Assembly: GCF_030316855.1 (NCBI RefSeq)
Contig: NZ_JASZYR010000001.1
Coordinates: 248,001 to 312,000 of the forward strand
Direction: 5' to 3'
DNA length: 64,000 nt
Origin: Variovorax sp. J22P240
GTDB taxonomy: Bacteria; Pseudomonadota; Gammaproteobacteria; Burkholderiales; Burkholderiaceae_C
Shown: one piece after another, positions 9,651-18,755 of the stretch
Numbering within the stretch: the stretch's first letter is position 1
Layout: every line of letters begins with the position of its first letter
Notes under the pieces: model-generated
The model's input: only the letters and a program-made list of their open reading frames with translations
Databases searched by the model: none
What the model was told of the DNA's origin: nothing
Made by a program: the position numbers and the translations under genes

Positions 9651-11065
9651 TTGCCGCCTCGCTGGATGAAGGCCTGAACGCGCGCATCGGCCTTGCGCAT
9701 GGCTTCGACGAGTCGCCTATCGGCGGCCGTGTCGCCCCACAAGGTCCCGTCGGCGCTCATCGCGGCGACGGGATCCGACGCGTCGCAGATGGCGTGCGCC
9801 GCAGCCTCGTCCATGCCCTGGTCCTGGTAGACATAGGGGAGCGCTCCCTTGTGCCAGCGTTGCAGGAAGGCAAGAAAAAGGGCCGGCAGCATCGCCACGC
9901 TCTCGATGCTCTCGCCGCGCGCCAGCCGCTCGTGGACGGTGGGCGCGATGAAGCCGGGAATCTTCGAGAAGCCATCCATTGCCACCCGCTGGTTGGTGTC
10001 GCGGATTGCGGGATTGCCGAAGCGCTCGAGCACGACGTCGCGGTAGACCGGCAGGTCGACCGGGCTCGGTCGCCCAGGCGAGTGCAGGCAGGGAATGACG
10101 TCATCCGTCACATAGTCGAAGGCCATGCGCCGGATCGCTGGCCTGTGCGTGCCTTCGTGGATGTAGTGCAGGCCGACCAGCGTGCCGGCCCAGGCGATGC
10201 AACTGTGGCTTGCGTTGAGGATGCGGATCTTGGCCTCTTCGTAGGGCGACACCGAATCCACCAGCTGCACGCCGACGCGCCCCCAGTCGGGTCGGCCGTT
10301 GACGAAGTCGTCCTCGATCACCCACTGGATGAAGCTCTCACCCGTCACCGGCGCGGCGTCGTCCCACCCCGTGGCCTGGAACACGCGCTGGCGCAGTTCG
10401 GGCGGCGGCCTTGGTGTGATGCGGTCGACCATGGCATTGGGGCCGCTGGTTTGCTTGCGTACCCAGTCGAGCAGTTCGGGTTGCCCGGCACGCTCGATGA
10501 ACTCCAGCAGTCCCTTGCGAAAGCGGTCGCCGTTGTGGCGAAGGTTGTCGCAATTCAGCAGTGTCACCGGCCCGGCATTCGCCGCGCGGCGCGCGCCCAG
10601 GATCGCGCAGACCGCGCCGTAGATCGTCGTACCGGGCTGGCCGTTGCGCGCCCGCTCGAGGTCGTTCGCGAGATCGGCGGCGCCGAAGTCGAGGCGGTCC
10701 TTCGAATCGAGGTAGTAGCCAGCCTCCGTCACCGTGAACGAGATCACTCGCGTGCGCGGATCGGTGCCTCGGGCGATGACTTCCTTCAGGTTCGCGTCGT
10801 ACGGAAGAACCTCGCGGATCGATTCGATACGCTGGTATCGGTACTCGCCGGCGGGTGAAACCGTCTCGAGCGTGTAGTGCCCGCCCTGTGCACGCAGGGC
10901 GCTTTCGACGTCAGCCATGTCCGGCCGCAGGTTGGCGCCGACCAGCGACCAGCGCATGTCGCCGGCGTCGATCAGCGCTTGCAGGTACACGGCCTGATGC
11001 GCGCGATGGAACGAGCCGAGTCCGAGGTGCAGGACCACGAAGTCGGAAGGAGTGGAATCGGCCAT
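9647..11065 (-). CDS. Mannitol dehydrogenase-family polyol dehydrogenase (mannitol/D-arabinitol type)
   Basis: A 472-residue NAD-dependent long-chain polyol dehydrogenase. The N-terminal Rossmann motif HLGLGSFHRAHQAVY (about residues 13-27) and the catalytic KIRILNASHSCIAWAG segment (Lys, Asn, His) are typical. Family members oxidise D-mannitol to fructose or D-arabinitol to D-xylulose. The neighbouring xylulokinase favours D-arabinitol 4-dehydrogenase (DalD) activity, though mannitol cannot be excluded. It lies in the operon between the ABC ATPase gene (7 bp away) and the SDR gene (4-bp overlap). Confidence 0.85.
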   Translation of the reverse strand: MADSTPSDFVVLHLGLGSFHRAHQAVYLQALIDAGDMRWSLVGANLRPDMADVESALRAQGGHYTLETVSPAGEYRYQRIESIREVLPYDANLKEVIARGTDPRTRVISFTVTEAGYYLDSKDRLDFGAADLANDLERARNGQPGTTIYGAVCAILGARRAANAGPVTLLNCDNLRHNGDRFRKGLLEFIERAGQPELLDWVRKQTSGPNAMVDRITPRPPPELRQRVFQATGWDDAAPVTGESFIQWVIEDDFVNGRPDWGRVGVQLVDSVSPYEEAKIRILNASHSCIAWAGTLVGLHYIHEGTHRPAIRRMAFDYVTDDVIPCLHSPGRPSPVDLPVYRDVVLERFGNPAIRDTNQRVAMDGFSKIPGFIAPTVHERLARGESIESVAMLPALFLAFLQRWHKGALPYVYQDQGMDEAAAHAICDASDPVAAMSADGTLWGDTAADRRLVEAMRKADARVQAFIQRGGK

Positions 11066-11072
11066 GGCAGTG

Positions 11073-12104
11073 TCAGGCGGCGACGGTGCGGCCTTCGCGG
11101 TTGAAGAAGTGGAGCACCGATGGATCGAGTTCGACCCTCACCGCGTCGCCAGCCTGCAGGTCGGTGCGATCGTTCTGGCGTGCGACCAGCGGTACGCCGC
11201 CGACGTCGATGTGGATCAGTGTGTCGGCGCCCAGGGCTTCGATCAGTTCGACCCGGGCGGGCGCGCCCGACCCCTGCCCCTGGTGGACGCGCAGCCCTTC
11301 CGGCCGCACGCCGAGGAAACCGTCGCTCGGCAGCCGGCCGCCCGTCAACGCCGAGAAGCTCGGTATGGCCTTCGCCTCGACCATGTTCATCGACGGCATG
11401 CCGATGAACTGCGCGACGAACTGGTTGGCCGGGCGGTCGTACAGGTCCATCGGCGTGCCGACCTGCTCGATCAGGCCGTCGCGCAGCACGACGACGCGGT
11501 CGGCCAGCGTCATGGCCTCGACCTGGTCATGGGTCACGTAGATGCTGGTCGCGCCGAGTGCGCGGTGCAGCTTGTGGATCTCGACGCGCGTGTTGCCGCG
11601 CAACGCTGCATCGAGGTTGGAGAGCGGCTCGTCGAAGAGAAACACCTTGGGCGCCCGCACGATCGCGCGCCCGATCGCCACGCGCTGCCGCTGGCCGCCG
11701 GAGAGTTCCTTCGGTGTGCGGCTCAGGTACTGCGTGAGGTTCAGCGTTTTGGCGGCGTGGTCGACTTTGGTCTTGATGACGTCCTTCGAAACTTTGGCCA
11801 ACTTGAGCGCGAAGGACATGTTGTCGTACACGCTCATGTGCGGGTAGAGCGCATAGCTCTGGAACACCATCGCGAGATCGCGCTTGCCGGAAGGCGTGTG
11901 AGTGATGTCCTTGCCGTCGAGCGAGAGCTTGCCGCTGGTGATCGGTTCGAGGCCGGCGATCAGCCGCAGGAGCGTCGACTTGCCGCAGCCCGACGGGCCG
12001 ACGAACACGATGAACTCGCCCTTGTCGATTTCGAGGTTCACGCCCTTGATGACATGGGTGTCGCCGAAGCTCTTCTGGATGTTGTCGAGTTGGAGGTAGG
12101 CCAT
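11073..12104 (-). CDS. smoK: Polyol ABC transporter ATP-binding protein (SmoK/MalK-like)
   Basis: 343 residues from the ATG at 12104, preceded by AAGGAG. Walker A GPSGCGKST, signature LSGGQRQR, Walker B KVFLFDEP and the H-loop VTHDQVEAM are present, with a C-terminal TOBE regulatory region (IGMPSMNM onward). It hydrolyses ATP to drive the two MalF/MalG-type permeases encoded upstream. The gene symbol follows the Rhodobacter sorbitol/mannitol operon, by analogy. Confidence 0.87.
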   Translation of the reverse strand: MAYLQLDNIQKSFGDTHVIKGVNLEIDKGEFIVFVGPSGCGKSTLLRLIAGLEPITSGKLSLDGKDITHTPSGKRDLAMVFQSYALYPHMSVYDNMSFALKLAKVSKDVIKTKVDHAAKTLNLTQYLSRTPKELSGGQRQRVAIGRAIVRAPKVFLFDEPLSNLDAALRGNTRVEIHKLHRALGATSIYVTHDQVEAMTLADRVVVLRDGLIEQVGTPMDLYDRPANQFVAQFIGMPSMNMVEAKAIPSFSALTGGRLPSDGFLGVRPEGLRVHQGQGSGAPARVELIEALGADTLIHIDVGGVPLVARQNDRTDLQAGDAVRVELDPSVLHFFNREGRTVAA

Positions 12105-12159
12105 CAAATGACTCCTTGAAGTTCTTTCGTTGCCGCCAATGCGGCACGTGTCCGAGTCG

Positions 12160-12258
12160 CGGGCCGCCACGGAGCCGGCTCCGCCGGGCCGCACGCGGCG
12201 CCCCCGGCAGGGGGGTGGCGAAGCGACACGAAGTGCGCGAAGGCTGGGGGCGAGCTCA
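12160..12258. repeat. Dispersed intergenic repeat, copy 1
   Basis: This lies between the ATPase and permease genes of the polyol operon. It contains a GC-rich inverted segment (GGAGCCGGCTCCGCCGGGCC), a CCCCCGGCAGGGGGG hairpin, GCGAAGCGACACGAAGTGCGC and an AGGCTGGGGGCGAGC end. The same order of blocks occurs at about 13.98 kb and 39.63 kb. Confidence 0.75.
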
Positions 12259-13080
12259 TTTCACGGCGCCGAAGGTCAGGCCTTGGACGAGTTGCTTCTG
12301 GCTGAACCACCCGAACACCACGATGGGCGCGATGGCCATCAGCGAGGCGGCGGAGAGCTTGGCCCAGAACAGACCCTCGGGGCTGGAGTACGAGGCGATC
12401 AGCGTCGCGAGCGTGCCGGCCTTGGCGGAGCTGAGGTTCAATGCCCAGAAAGCCTCGTTCCAGCTCAGCACCAGGCACAGCAGGCCGGTGGAGGCCAGCC
12501 CGCCGATCGACAGCGGCAGCACCACGTGGCGGAACTCGGTCCACAGGCTGGCGCCGTCCATACGGGCTGCCTCGAGGATCTCGGGCGGGATGTCCTTGTA
12601 GCTCGTGTAGAGCATCCACACCATGATCGGCAGGTTGGACAGCGTGAAGACGATGGTGAGCGCCGTGCGCGTATCGAGCAGGCCCGCGGTCTGCGCGATG
12701 ACGTAGATCGGCACCAGGGCGCCGACGGCGGGCATCATCTTGGTCGAGAGCATCCACATCAGGATGTCGCGCGTGCGCCGGGTGCGGAAGAAGGCCATCG
12801 AGTAGGCGGCCGGCGCGGCGATGAGCAGGCCGATGACCGTCGATCCCACGCTCGTGATCAGGGAGTTCTTCGCGAAGAGCAGGTAGTCGCTGCGCCGCTG
12901 CACTTCCGCGAAGTTCTCCAGCGTCGGCTCGAAGATGAAGAGCGGCGGGACGTGGATGGCCTGCAGTTCGGTCTTGAACGAGGTCAGCACGAGCCAGCCC
13001 AGCGGAAAGAAGAGCAGCAGCGACGCGACCCACGCGCCCACGGTGCGCAGGCCCAGGGAGAGGATGTTTTCGGTTTGCAT
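12256..13080 (-). CDS. smoG: Polyol ABC transporter permease, MalG-type (SmoG-like)
   Basis: A 274-residue inner-membrane protein with about six membrane helices. The conserved EAA loop reads EAARMDGASLWTEFRHVVLP (about residues 186-205), the site of contact with the ATPase. It is the second permease of a MalFG-type pair and completes a polyol importer with the 13091-13948 and 14066-15373 gene products. It ends at the repeat that separates it from the ATPase gene. Confidence 0.88.
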   Translation of the reverse strand: MQTENILSLGLRTVGAWVASLLLFFPLGWLVLTSFKTELQAIHVPPLFIFEPTLENFAEVQRRSDYLLFAKNSLITSVGSTVIGLLIAAPAAYSMAFFRTRRTRDILMWMLSTKMMPAVGALVPIYVIAQTAGLLDTRTALTIVFTLSNLPIMVWMLYTSYKDIPPEILEAARMDGASLWTEFRHVVLPLSIGGLASTGLLCLVLSWNEAFWALNLSSAKAGTLATLIASYSSPEGLFWAKLSAASLMAIAPIVVFGWFSQKQLVQGLTFGAVK

Positions 13081-13090
13081 GCCGGTGCCC

Positions 13091-13948
13091 TCAGTCGAGG
13101 TTCTTTCCGATGATCCGGATCAGGAAGGCGGCCACGATGTTGGCCAGCACCACCGCGAAGAGCGCGCCCGCCGAAGCCACGCCGACGTCGAAGTTCATCA
13201 GCGACTGCTTGAAGATCAGGTAGGTGAGGTTGGTGCTCTCGTTGCCCGGGCCGCCATTCGTCGTGACCGCGATCTCCGCGAACACGGAGAGCAGAAAGAT
13301 CATCTCGATCATGATCACGACCGCCATCGGCCGGCCCAGGTGAGGCAGGGTGAGGTAGCCGAAGCGCTGGAAGGCGGTGGCACCGTCCATGCGCGCGGCC
13401 TCCATCTGCTCGCGGTCGAGCGATTGCAGCGAGGTGATGAAGATCAGGCAGGCAAAGGGCAGCCACTGCCAGGCGACCATGATGATCACGGAGAACAGCG
13501 GCACGTCCGTCAGCCAGTCGACCGGCTCTGCGCCGAAGCTGCGCCAGAGGTCCGCGAGGATGCCGTAGATCGGATTCATCATCATGTGCTTCCACAGCAG
13601 CGCATTCACCGTCGGCATGACGAAGAAGGGCGAGATGAGGAGCACGCGCACGATGCCGCGGCCGGGGAAGGGCTCGTTGACCAGCAGTGCGAGCCCCACC
13701 CCGAGCACCACCGTGATGATGATGACGCTGCCGATCAGCACCAGCGTGTTCCACACCGCCGGCCAGAAGTCCGGGTCGGTGACGAAATAGTGGAAGTTCT
13801 CCAGCCCGTTGAACGTTCGTTCGCCCGGCTGCATGAGGTTGTAGTTGACGAACGAGAAGTAGATCGTCATCGCCAGCGGCACGAGCATCCAGAGGAGCAG
13901 CGTGACCACGGCCGGCGCCATCAGCGCGCGAGGCAACAAGCGGTTCAT
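13091..13948 (-). CDS. smoF: Polyol ABC transporter permease, MalF/UgpA-type (SmoF-like)
   Basis: A 285-residue inner-membrane permease with six predicted helices. The N-terminus is MNRLLPRALMAPAVVTLLLW. The EAA motif EAARMDGATAFQRFGYLTLP is at about residues 182-201. It pairs with the MalG-type permease encoded 10 bp downstream. The neighbouring binding protein gene indicates polyol uptake. Confidence 0.88.
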   Translation of the reverse strand: MNRLLPRALMAPAVVTLLLWMLVPLAMTIYFSFVNYNLMQPGERTFNGLENFHYFVTDPDFWPAVWNTLVLIGSVIIITVVLGVGLALLVNEPFPGRGIVRVLLISPFFVMPTVNALLWKHMMMNPIYGILADLWRSFGAEPVDWLTDVPLFSVIIMVAWQWLPFACLIFITSLQSLDREQMEAARMDGATAFQRFGYLTLPHLGRPMAVVIMIEMIFLLSVFAEIAVTTNGGPGNESTNLTYLIFKQSLMNFDVGVASAGALFAVVLANIVAAFLIRIIGKNLD

Positions 13949-13976
13949 AAGAAGACCCCCAAGTCTTTCGTCGTGA

Positions 13977-14065
13977 GCTGCCGCGGACCCGGCTTCGCCG
14001 GTCCGCTGGCAGCGTCCCCCGCGGGGGGAAGGAGAAGCGACACGCAGTGCGCGCAGCCTGGGGGG
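13977..14065. repeat. Dispersed intergenic repeat, copy 2
   Basis: Between the binding-protein gene and the first permease gene. It shares with the other copies the blocks GCGGACCCGGCTTCGCCGGT, a CCCGCGGGGGG hairpin, GAAGCGACACGCAGTGCGCG and CAGCCTGGGGGG. The end of the repeat abuts the stop codon of the binding protein gene. Its inverted segments can form a hairpin and may attenuate transcription between binding protein and permeases. Confidence 0.75.
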
Positions 14066-15373
14066 CTACTTGTAATACCCACCTTTTTTCATCTCGCGTT
14101 CGGCGGCGGTCTGCGAGGTCTTCAAGGCCTGGTCGACCGTGACCTTCCCTGACAGCGCCGCGCTCATCTGCTGTCCGACCGCCACGCCGATCGCCTGGAA
14201 CTCGGGGATGGCGGCGTACTGCACGCCGACGTACGGCGACTTCGGCAGCGTGCTGTCGTTCGCGTTCGCGGTGTCGATGGCCTTCTTCTCGGCTTCGGCG
14301 AAACGCGCCGCCTTCATGAACTCCGGCGATGCATAGGTGGACTTGCGCGTGCCGGTCGGCACCGTACCCCAACCGTGCTCCTTGGCGACAAGCTTGACGT
14401 AGTCCTTCGAAGTCGCCCATTTGACGAAGGTCTGTGCCGCGTCGACCTTCTGCGAGCTGGCCGGAATCGCAAGTGCCCAGGCCCACAGCCAGTTTGCGCC
14501 CTTGGGCGTGACGGCCACCGGCGCCTGCGCGAAGGCTACCTTGTCGGCCACCTTGGACTGCTTGGGATCGCTCACGAAAGAAGCCGCGATGGTCGCGTCG
14601 ACCCACATGCCGCACTTGCCTTCGTTGAAGAGCGCGAGGTTCTCGTTGAAGCTGTTGGCCGAGGCGCCGGGCGGGCCGTAGGCCTTCATGAGGTCGACGT
14701 AGAAGTTGATCGCGTCATGCCAGGGCTTGGTGTCGATCTGCGGCTTCCAGCTCATGTCGAACCACTGGCCGCCGTTGGTGTTGACCATCGTCGTGAGCAG
14801 CGCCATGTTGTCGCCCCAGCCGGGCTTGCCGCGCAGGCACATGCCGTAGACGCCGGCCTTCGGGTCGTGGATCTTGCCGGCGAGTTCCTTCACCTGCACC
14901 CATGTCGGTTGGTCGGGCATCTTGAAGCCGACCTTGTCGGCCAGGTCCTTGCGGTACATCAGCATCGAGCTCTCGCCGTAGAAGGGCGACGCGTAAAGCT
15001 TGCCGTCGGCCGACAGGCCATTGCGCATGGCGGGCAGCAGGTCGTCGACGTCGAAGTTGGCGTCCGTGGCGATCGGCAGCAGCCATCCCTTCTTGGCCCA
15101 GATCGGCGTCTCGTACATGCCGATGGTCATCACGTCGAACTGGCCGCCCTTGGTCGCGATGTCGGTCGTGACGCGCTGGCGCAGAGTGCCTTCCTCGAGC
15201 GTCACCCACTTGAGCTTGATATCCGGATTCGCCTGCTCGAAGAACTTGGTGAGCTTCTGCATTTCGATCATGTGGCCGTTGTTCACGGTGGCGATGACCA
15301 GTTCGGTCGCGGCATGCGCCAGGCCTGTGCCCGCGATCGCGAGCGCCAGGCCCGCCTTCAGAAAGCGCTTCAT
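14066..15373 (-). CDS. smoE: Polyol ABC transporter substrate-binding protein (SmoE-like)
   Basis: A 435-residue periplasmic family-1 solute-binding protein. The signal peptide is MKRFLKAGLALAIAGTGLAHA, with likely cleavage after AHA. The mature domain begins TELVIATVNNGHMIEMQKL and contains the family segment YMCLRGKPGWGDNM-like sugar-site region and FVKWATSKDYV. It is the first gene of the minus-strand operon and starts about 250 bp from the divergent cupin gene. The substrate is a polyol such as mannitol, sorbitol or arabinitol, inferred from the operon enzymes. Confidence 0.88.
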   Translation of the reverse strand: MKRFLKAGLALAIAGTGLAHAATELVIATVNNGHMIEMQKLTKFFEQANPDIKLKWVTLEEGTLRQRVTTDIATKGGQFDVMTIGMYETPIWAKKGWLLPIATDANFDVDDLLPAMRNGLSADGKLYASPFYGESSMLMYRKDLADKVGFKMPDQPTWVQVKELAGKIHDPKAGVYGMCLRGKPGWGDNMALLTTMVNTNGGQWFDMSWKPQIDTKPWHDAINFYVDLMKAYGPPGASANSFNENLALFNEGKCGMWVDATIAASFVSDPKQSKVADKVAFAQAPVAVTPKGANWLWAWALAIPASSQKVDAAQTFVKWATSKDYVKLVAKEHGWGTVPTGTRKSTYASPEFMKAARFAEAEKKAIDTANANDSTLPKSPYVGVQYAAIPEFQAIGVAVGQQMSAALSGKVTVDQALKTSQTAAEREMKKGGYYK

Positions 15374-15577
15374 GAGTTGTCTCCTTGTGGTCGACGACAG
15401 GCGGTCGCCGTGGCCGGATTCTGGAGACTCTGGCTTGCAGGTTTGGTACTGGCTCAGCCGATTTCGATACTTGGATGCACCACTTGATCGGTGACTTCCC
15501 TAGTTTCGGAAAGCAGGGATGTGAAAGGCATCGACGCTCCCTCAGGGTTTACGCAGATAGGCGGCAGTCTCAAGAAA

Positions 15578-15609
15578 TCTACAATATGGACACTCATCCA
15601 CAATATGGA
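15578..15609. promoter_or_regulatory. Paired IclR-like operator sites
   Basis: Two 13-bp copies, TCTACAATATGGA (15578-15590) and TCCACAATATGGA (15597-15609), repeat at 19-bp spacing, about two helical turns. The second is a palindrome of the TCCA-N5-TGGA kind seen for IclR-family regulators. They lie immediately before the cupin gene and ahead of the operon that ends near an iclR-type gene at 18.76 kb. Autogenous or operon control by that regulator is an inference. Confidence 0.5.
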
Positions 15610-15619
15610 CGGATTGAAA

Positions 15620-16147
15620 ATGCCCCTCGATGACTCGGACCCCAACCCGAAGACCCCTTACCAGTACCCGAACCCACCGGATGCGCTGCCCGAGATCGTG
15701 GTGCCGCACGCCATCCCGACGGACGAACGTCTGTGGGTGCCGCAGGCGGAGAACGTCTGGTTCCGACCGCTGTGCCTGAACGCGAGCCAGGGCTACTGGA
15801 TGAATCTGCTGCGCGTGCGCAAGTCGGGCGTGCTGAGCCGCCATCGGCATCCGCAGGCGGTGCACGGCTTCGTGCTGAAGGGCCGCTGGCGCTATCTCGA
15901 GCACGACTGGGAAGCCACCGAGGGCAGCTACGTGTTCGAGCCGCCCGGTGAAACCCACACGCTGTACGTGCCGGAGGACGTGGAGGAAATGATCACGTAC
16001 TTCCAGGTGAACGGTGTCATGTACTACACCGACCCCTGGGGCAAGGGCATGGGCTACGAGGACGTGTTCACCAAGATCGACATGTGCCGCAAGCATTTCG
16101 AGGCGGTGGGCCTGGGCGCCGACTTCACCAAGCAGTTCATTCGATGA
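15620..16147 (+). CDS. Cupin-domain protein, 2,4'-dihydroxyacetophenone dioxygenase-like
   Basis: 175 residues. The double-stranded beta-helix metal motif HRHPQAVHGFVLKGRW (two His of motif 1) and a later THTLYVPED segment suggest a metal-binding cupin. Sequence style resembles the 2,4'-dihydroxyacetophenone dioxygenase family of small cupin oxygenases; the substrate here is not proven. The ATG at 15620 is chosen because an alternative ATG at 15605 lies inside the operator pair. Its stop overlaps the next start (ATGA), so it heads a coupled operon. Confidence 0.7.
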   Translation: MPLDDSDPNPKTPYQYPNPPDALPEIVVPHAIPTDERLWVPQAENVWFRPLCLNASQGYWMNLLRVRKSGVLSRHRHPQAVHGFVLKGRWRYLEHDWEATEGSYVFEPPGETHTLYVPEDVEEMITYFQVNGVMYYTDPWGKGMGYEDVFTKIDMCRKHFEAVGLGADFTKQFIR

Positions 16148-16878
16148 GCGAGAACTACGGCCGCGCGAGCTACGACTTCGCCAACGCCGTGGCGGTCGTC
16201 ACGGGCGGAGCGAGCGGCATCGGCGCTGAGGTGGTCGCGCACCTGCGGCGCTGCGGCGCGCGCGTGTCCGTGTGGGACATGGCCGTGTTGGCGGATGACG
16301 ATGCGTGGAAGGTCGACGTGACGGATCTCGACAGCGTCGAACGCGCCGCGCAGGAAGTCGTGAAGCGCTTCGGCCGCATCGACTTCGCGGTCAACAGCGC
16401 GGGCTTCGCAGGGCCGACGATGCCACTCGATGCCTACGACCCGCTCATGTGGCGGCGCATCGTCGACGTCAATCTCGTCGGCACCTTCAACGTCTGCCGC
16501 GCTGTGGTGCCGTATCTGCGCGCAGCGGGAGCAGGGCGCATCGTCAACATCGCGTCGCTGGCCGGCAAGGAAGGCACGCCCAACGCCTCGGCCTACAGCG
16601 CGGCCAAGGCGGGTGTGCTGGCGCTGACCAAGTCGCTCGGCAAGGAACTGGCGACGACCGGCATCCTCGTCAACGCCATCGCGCCGGCCGCGGTGCACAC
16701 GCCGATCCTGGCGCAGATGTCGCCCGCGCACGTGCAGACCATGATCGACAAGAGCCCGATGCAGCGTCTCGGCGAAAGCATCGAAGTGGCCGAGATGGTG
16801 GCGTGGCTCTGTTCGGGCTCATGCACCTTCAACACCGCATCCGTGTTCGATCTTTCGGGCGGACGCGCGACCTACTGA
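16144..16878 (+). CDS. Short-chain dehydrogenase/reductase
   Basis: A 244-residue classical SDR: cofactor motif TGGASGIG (about residues 19-26), NSAG, a catalytic Ser in NIASLAG and YSAAK. It overlaps the cupin gene by 4 bp, so the two are translated together. It likely acts on the same catabolic substrate as its neighbours. The C-terminal DLSGGRATY is atypical compared with the usual VDGG ending. The substrate is unknown. Confidence 0.82.
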   Translation: MSENYGRASYDFANAVAVVTGGASGIGAEVVAHLRRCGARVSVWDMAVLADDDAWKVDVTDLDSVERAAQEVVKRFGRIDFAVNSAGFAGPTMPLDAYDPLMWRRIVDVNLVGTFNVCRAVVPYLRAAGAGRIVNIASLAGKEGTPNASAYSAAKAGVLALTKSLGKELATTGILVNAIAPAAVHTPILAQMSPAHVQTMIDKSPMQRLGESIEVAEMVAWLCSGSCTFNTASVFDLSGGRATY

Positions 16879-16945
16879 ATCTTCGCGGCGAGGCGCTCCC
16901 CGTGCGCAACGCCATCACTTTTTTCCAACACCACCAGAGACATTC

Positions 16946-17929
16946 ATGATTCGATTCGCACAAAATCTGCGCCGCGTCGCGGTCCTGTCCATGCTGCCCG
17001 CCGCGGCAGTGCTCGCTGCCGGCCAGGCCTCGGCCCAGGCGCGGGACTTTCCCAGCAAGCCGATCGAGTTGGTCGTGCCCTTCCAGCCTGGTGGCGGCAC
17101 CGATGCGCTGGCGCGTGCTTTCGCCGACGCGACCCGCAAGCACATGCCGCAGAGCATGATCATCGTGAACAAGCCCGGCGCGAGCGGCGCCATCGGCTGG
17201 CAGGACGTGATCAACGCCAAGCCGGATGGCTACCGCCTCGCGGTCGTCACGGTCGAAGTGACCACGCTGCCGCACATGGGCCTCGCGAAGTTCACCTACG
17301 AGGACATGACGCCCATCGCGCGTCTCAATGCCGACCAGGCCGCGATCACCGTGCGTGCCGATGCGCCATGGAACACCGTCGAGGAGTTCCTTGCCGCAGC
17401 CAGGAAGGACAGCGGCAAGCTCAGCATGGGCAATGCCGGCAACGGATCGATCTGGCACCTGGCGGCCGCCGCGCTCGAGGACAAGACCAGCGTGAAGTTC
17501 AACCACACGCCGTTCCAGGGCGCCGGCCCCGCCGTGCTCGCATTGCTGGGTGGTCATATCGACGCCGTGGCCGTGAGCCCGGCCGAGGTCACGACCTACG
17601 TGCAGGCCGGCAAGCTGAAGACGCTGGCCGTGATGGCCGACCAGCGCGTGAAGGGCTTCGACAAGGTGCCAACGCTGAAGGAGCGTGGCATCGACCTGAC
17701 CATCGGTACCTGGCGTGGCATCGCGGCGCCGAAGAACACGCCGCCGGAAGTCGTCGCCTACCTGAAGGACCTGAGCAAGAAGGCGTCGGACGAACCCGCC
17801 TTCCGCGAAGTGCTGGAGAAGCAGAACCTGGGCTTCGCCTACGCCGACGACGTCGCCTTCAAGGCCGTCATGTCCAAGGACAGCGCCTACTTCAAGACGC
17901 TGATGGGCAAGCTGGACCTCAAGAACTGA
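16946..17929 (+). CDS. Bug-family tripartite tricarboxylate-type solute-binding receptor
   Basis: 327 residues with a signal peptide (LPAAAVLAAGQASAQA, cleavage near residue 30). The mature part begins RDFPSKPIELVVPFQPGGGT, the hallmark of the Bug/TctC family with the ligand-carboxylate loop PFxPGGGTD. GAGPAVLALLGGHIDAVAV is the second conserved element. Bug receptors are very numerous in Burkholderiales and bind carboxylic acids, amino acids or aromatics. No TctAB membrane genes are adjacent, so it may be an orphan receptor. Confidence 0.9.
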   Translation: MIRFAQNLRRVAVLSMLPAAAVLAAGQASAQARDFPSKPIELVVPFQPGGGTDALARAFADATRKHMPQSMIIVNKPGASGAIGWQDVINAKPDGYRLAVVTVEVTTLPHMGLAKFTYEDMTPIARLNADQAAITVRADAPWNTVEEFLAAARKDSGKLSMGNAGNGSIWHLAAAALEDKTSVKFNHTPFQGAGPAVLALLGGHIDAVAVSPAEVTTYVQAGKLKTLAVMADQRVKGFDKVPTLKERGIDLTIGTWRGIAAPKNTPPEVVAYLKDLSKKASDEPAFREVLEKQNLGFAYADDVAFKAVMSKDSAYFKTLMGKLDLKN

Positions 17930-17940
17930 TCGCGCGCGAC

Positions 17941-18660
17941 ATGACTTATCAGGCAGAACTTTTCAAGGGCAAGCGAGCACTGGTAGCGGGTGCCACGCAG
18001 GGCATCGGTGCCGTCATCGCCAACCACCTTGCCGCACTCGGCGCTGAGGTGACAGCACTCGGCCTGGGTGCCGGCGACGGCACGCTCGACGCGGCGGTCG
18101 AGGTCAGGCAGGCCGACGTGACGTCGAATGAAAGCCTCGAGGCGGCACTGTCCAACATCGACCGTCTCGACATCGTCTTCAACTGCGCGGGCATCATCCA
18201 GCGCGGCGCAGAGCACGACCTGGAGGTTTTCCAGAAAGTGCTGAACGTGAACCTCACGGGCACGATGCGCGTGTGCACCATGACGCGCGAGCGGCTGAAG
18301 GCGAGCCGGGGCTGCATCGTCAACACGGCCTCCATGCTCAGCTTCTTCGGGGGCGGGTTGGTCCCCGGCTACGCGGCCAGCAAGGGCGGTGTGGCGCAGC
18401 TCACCAAGTCGCTGGCCATCAGCTACGCGGCGGACGGCATCCGGGTCAATGCAATCGCTCCTGGCTGGATCGCCACGCCTCTGACGAAGCCGCTGCAGGA
18501 CGACCCTTCGCGTGCCGGCCCGATCCTGGCGCGGACGCCGCTGGGGCGCTGGGGCACGCCGGACGACGTGGCGCGCGCGGCGATGTTCCTGTGCACGCCG
18601 GCGGCATCGTTCATGACGGGAGTGATCCTGCCGGTGGACGGTGGCTACATGGTGGCGTGA
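17941..18660 (+). CDS. Short-chain dehydrogenase/reductase
   Basis: A 239-residue SDR starting at the ATG 11 bp after the Bug gene. It has GATQGIG (residues 17-23), NCAG, a catalytic Ser in NTASMLSFFGG and YAASK. The ending LPVDGGYMVA is typical of gluconate/sorbose-type and sugar-acid SDRs. Together with the other SDR gene it probably performs successive oxidations in a peripheral catabolic pathway. The substrate is not known. Confidence 0.83.
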   Translation: MTYQAELFKGKRALVAGATQGIGAVIANHLAALGAEVTALGLGAGDGTLDAAVEVRQADVTSNESLEAALSNIDRLDIVFNCAGIIQRGAEHDLEVFQKVLNVNLTGTMRVCTMTRERLKASRGCIVNTASMLSFFGGGLVPGYAASKGGVAQLTKSLAISYAADGIRVNAIAPGWIATPLTKPLQDDPSRAGPILARTPLGRWGTPDDVARAAMFLCTPAASFMTGVILPVDGGYMVA

Positions 18661-18755
18661 GGGCGATGGCGCAAGGCGAGCGGTATGAAAGGCACGAGGA
18701 TAATGACCCGGCCTCTTCGGCCCTTCCTTCACTCGCTGGTCTCACTGTCCGTTCC

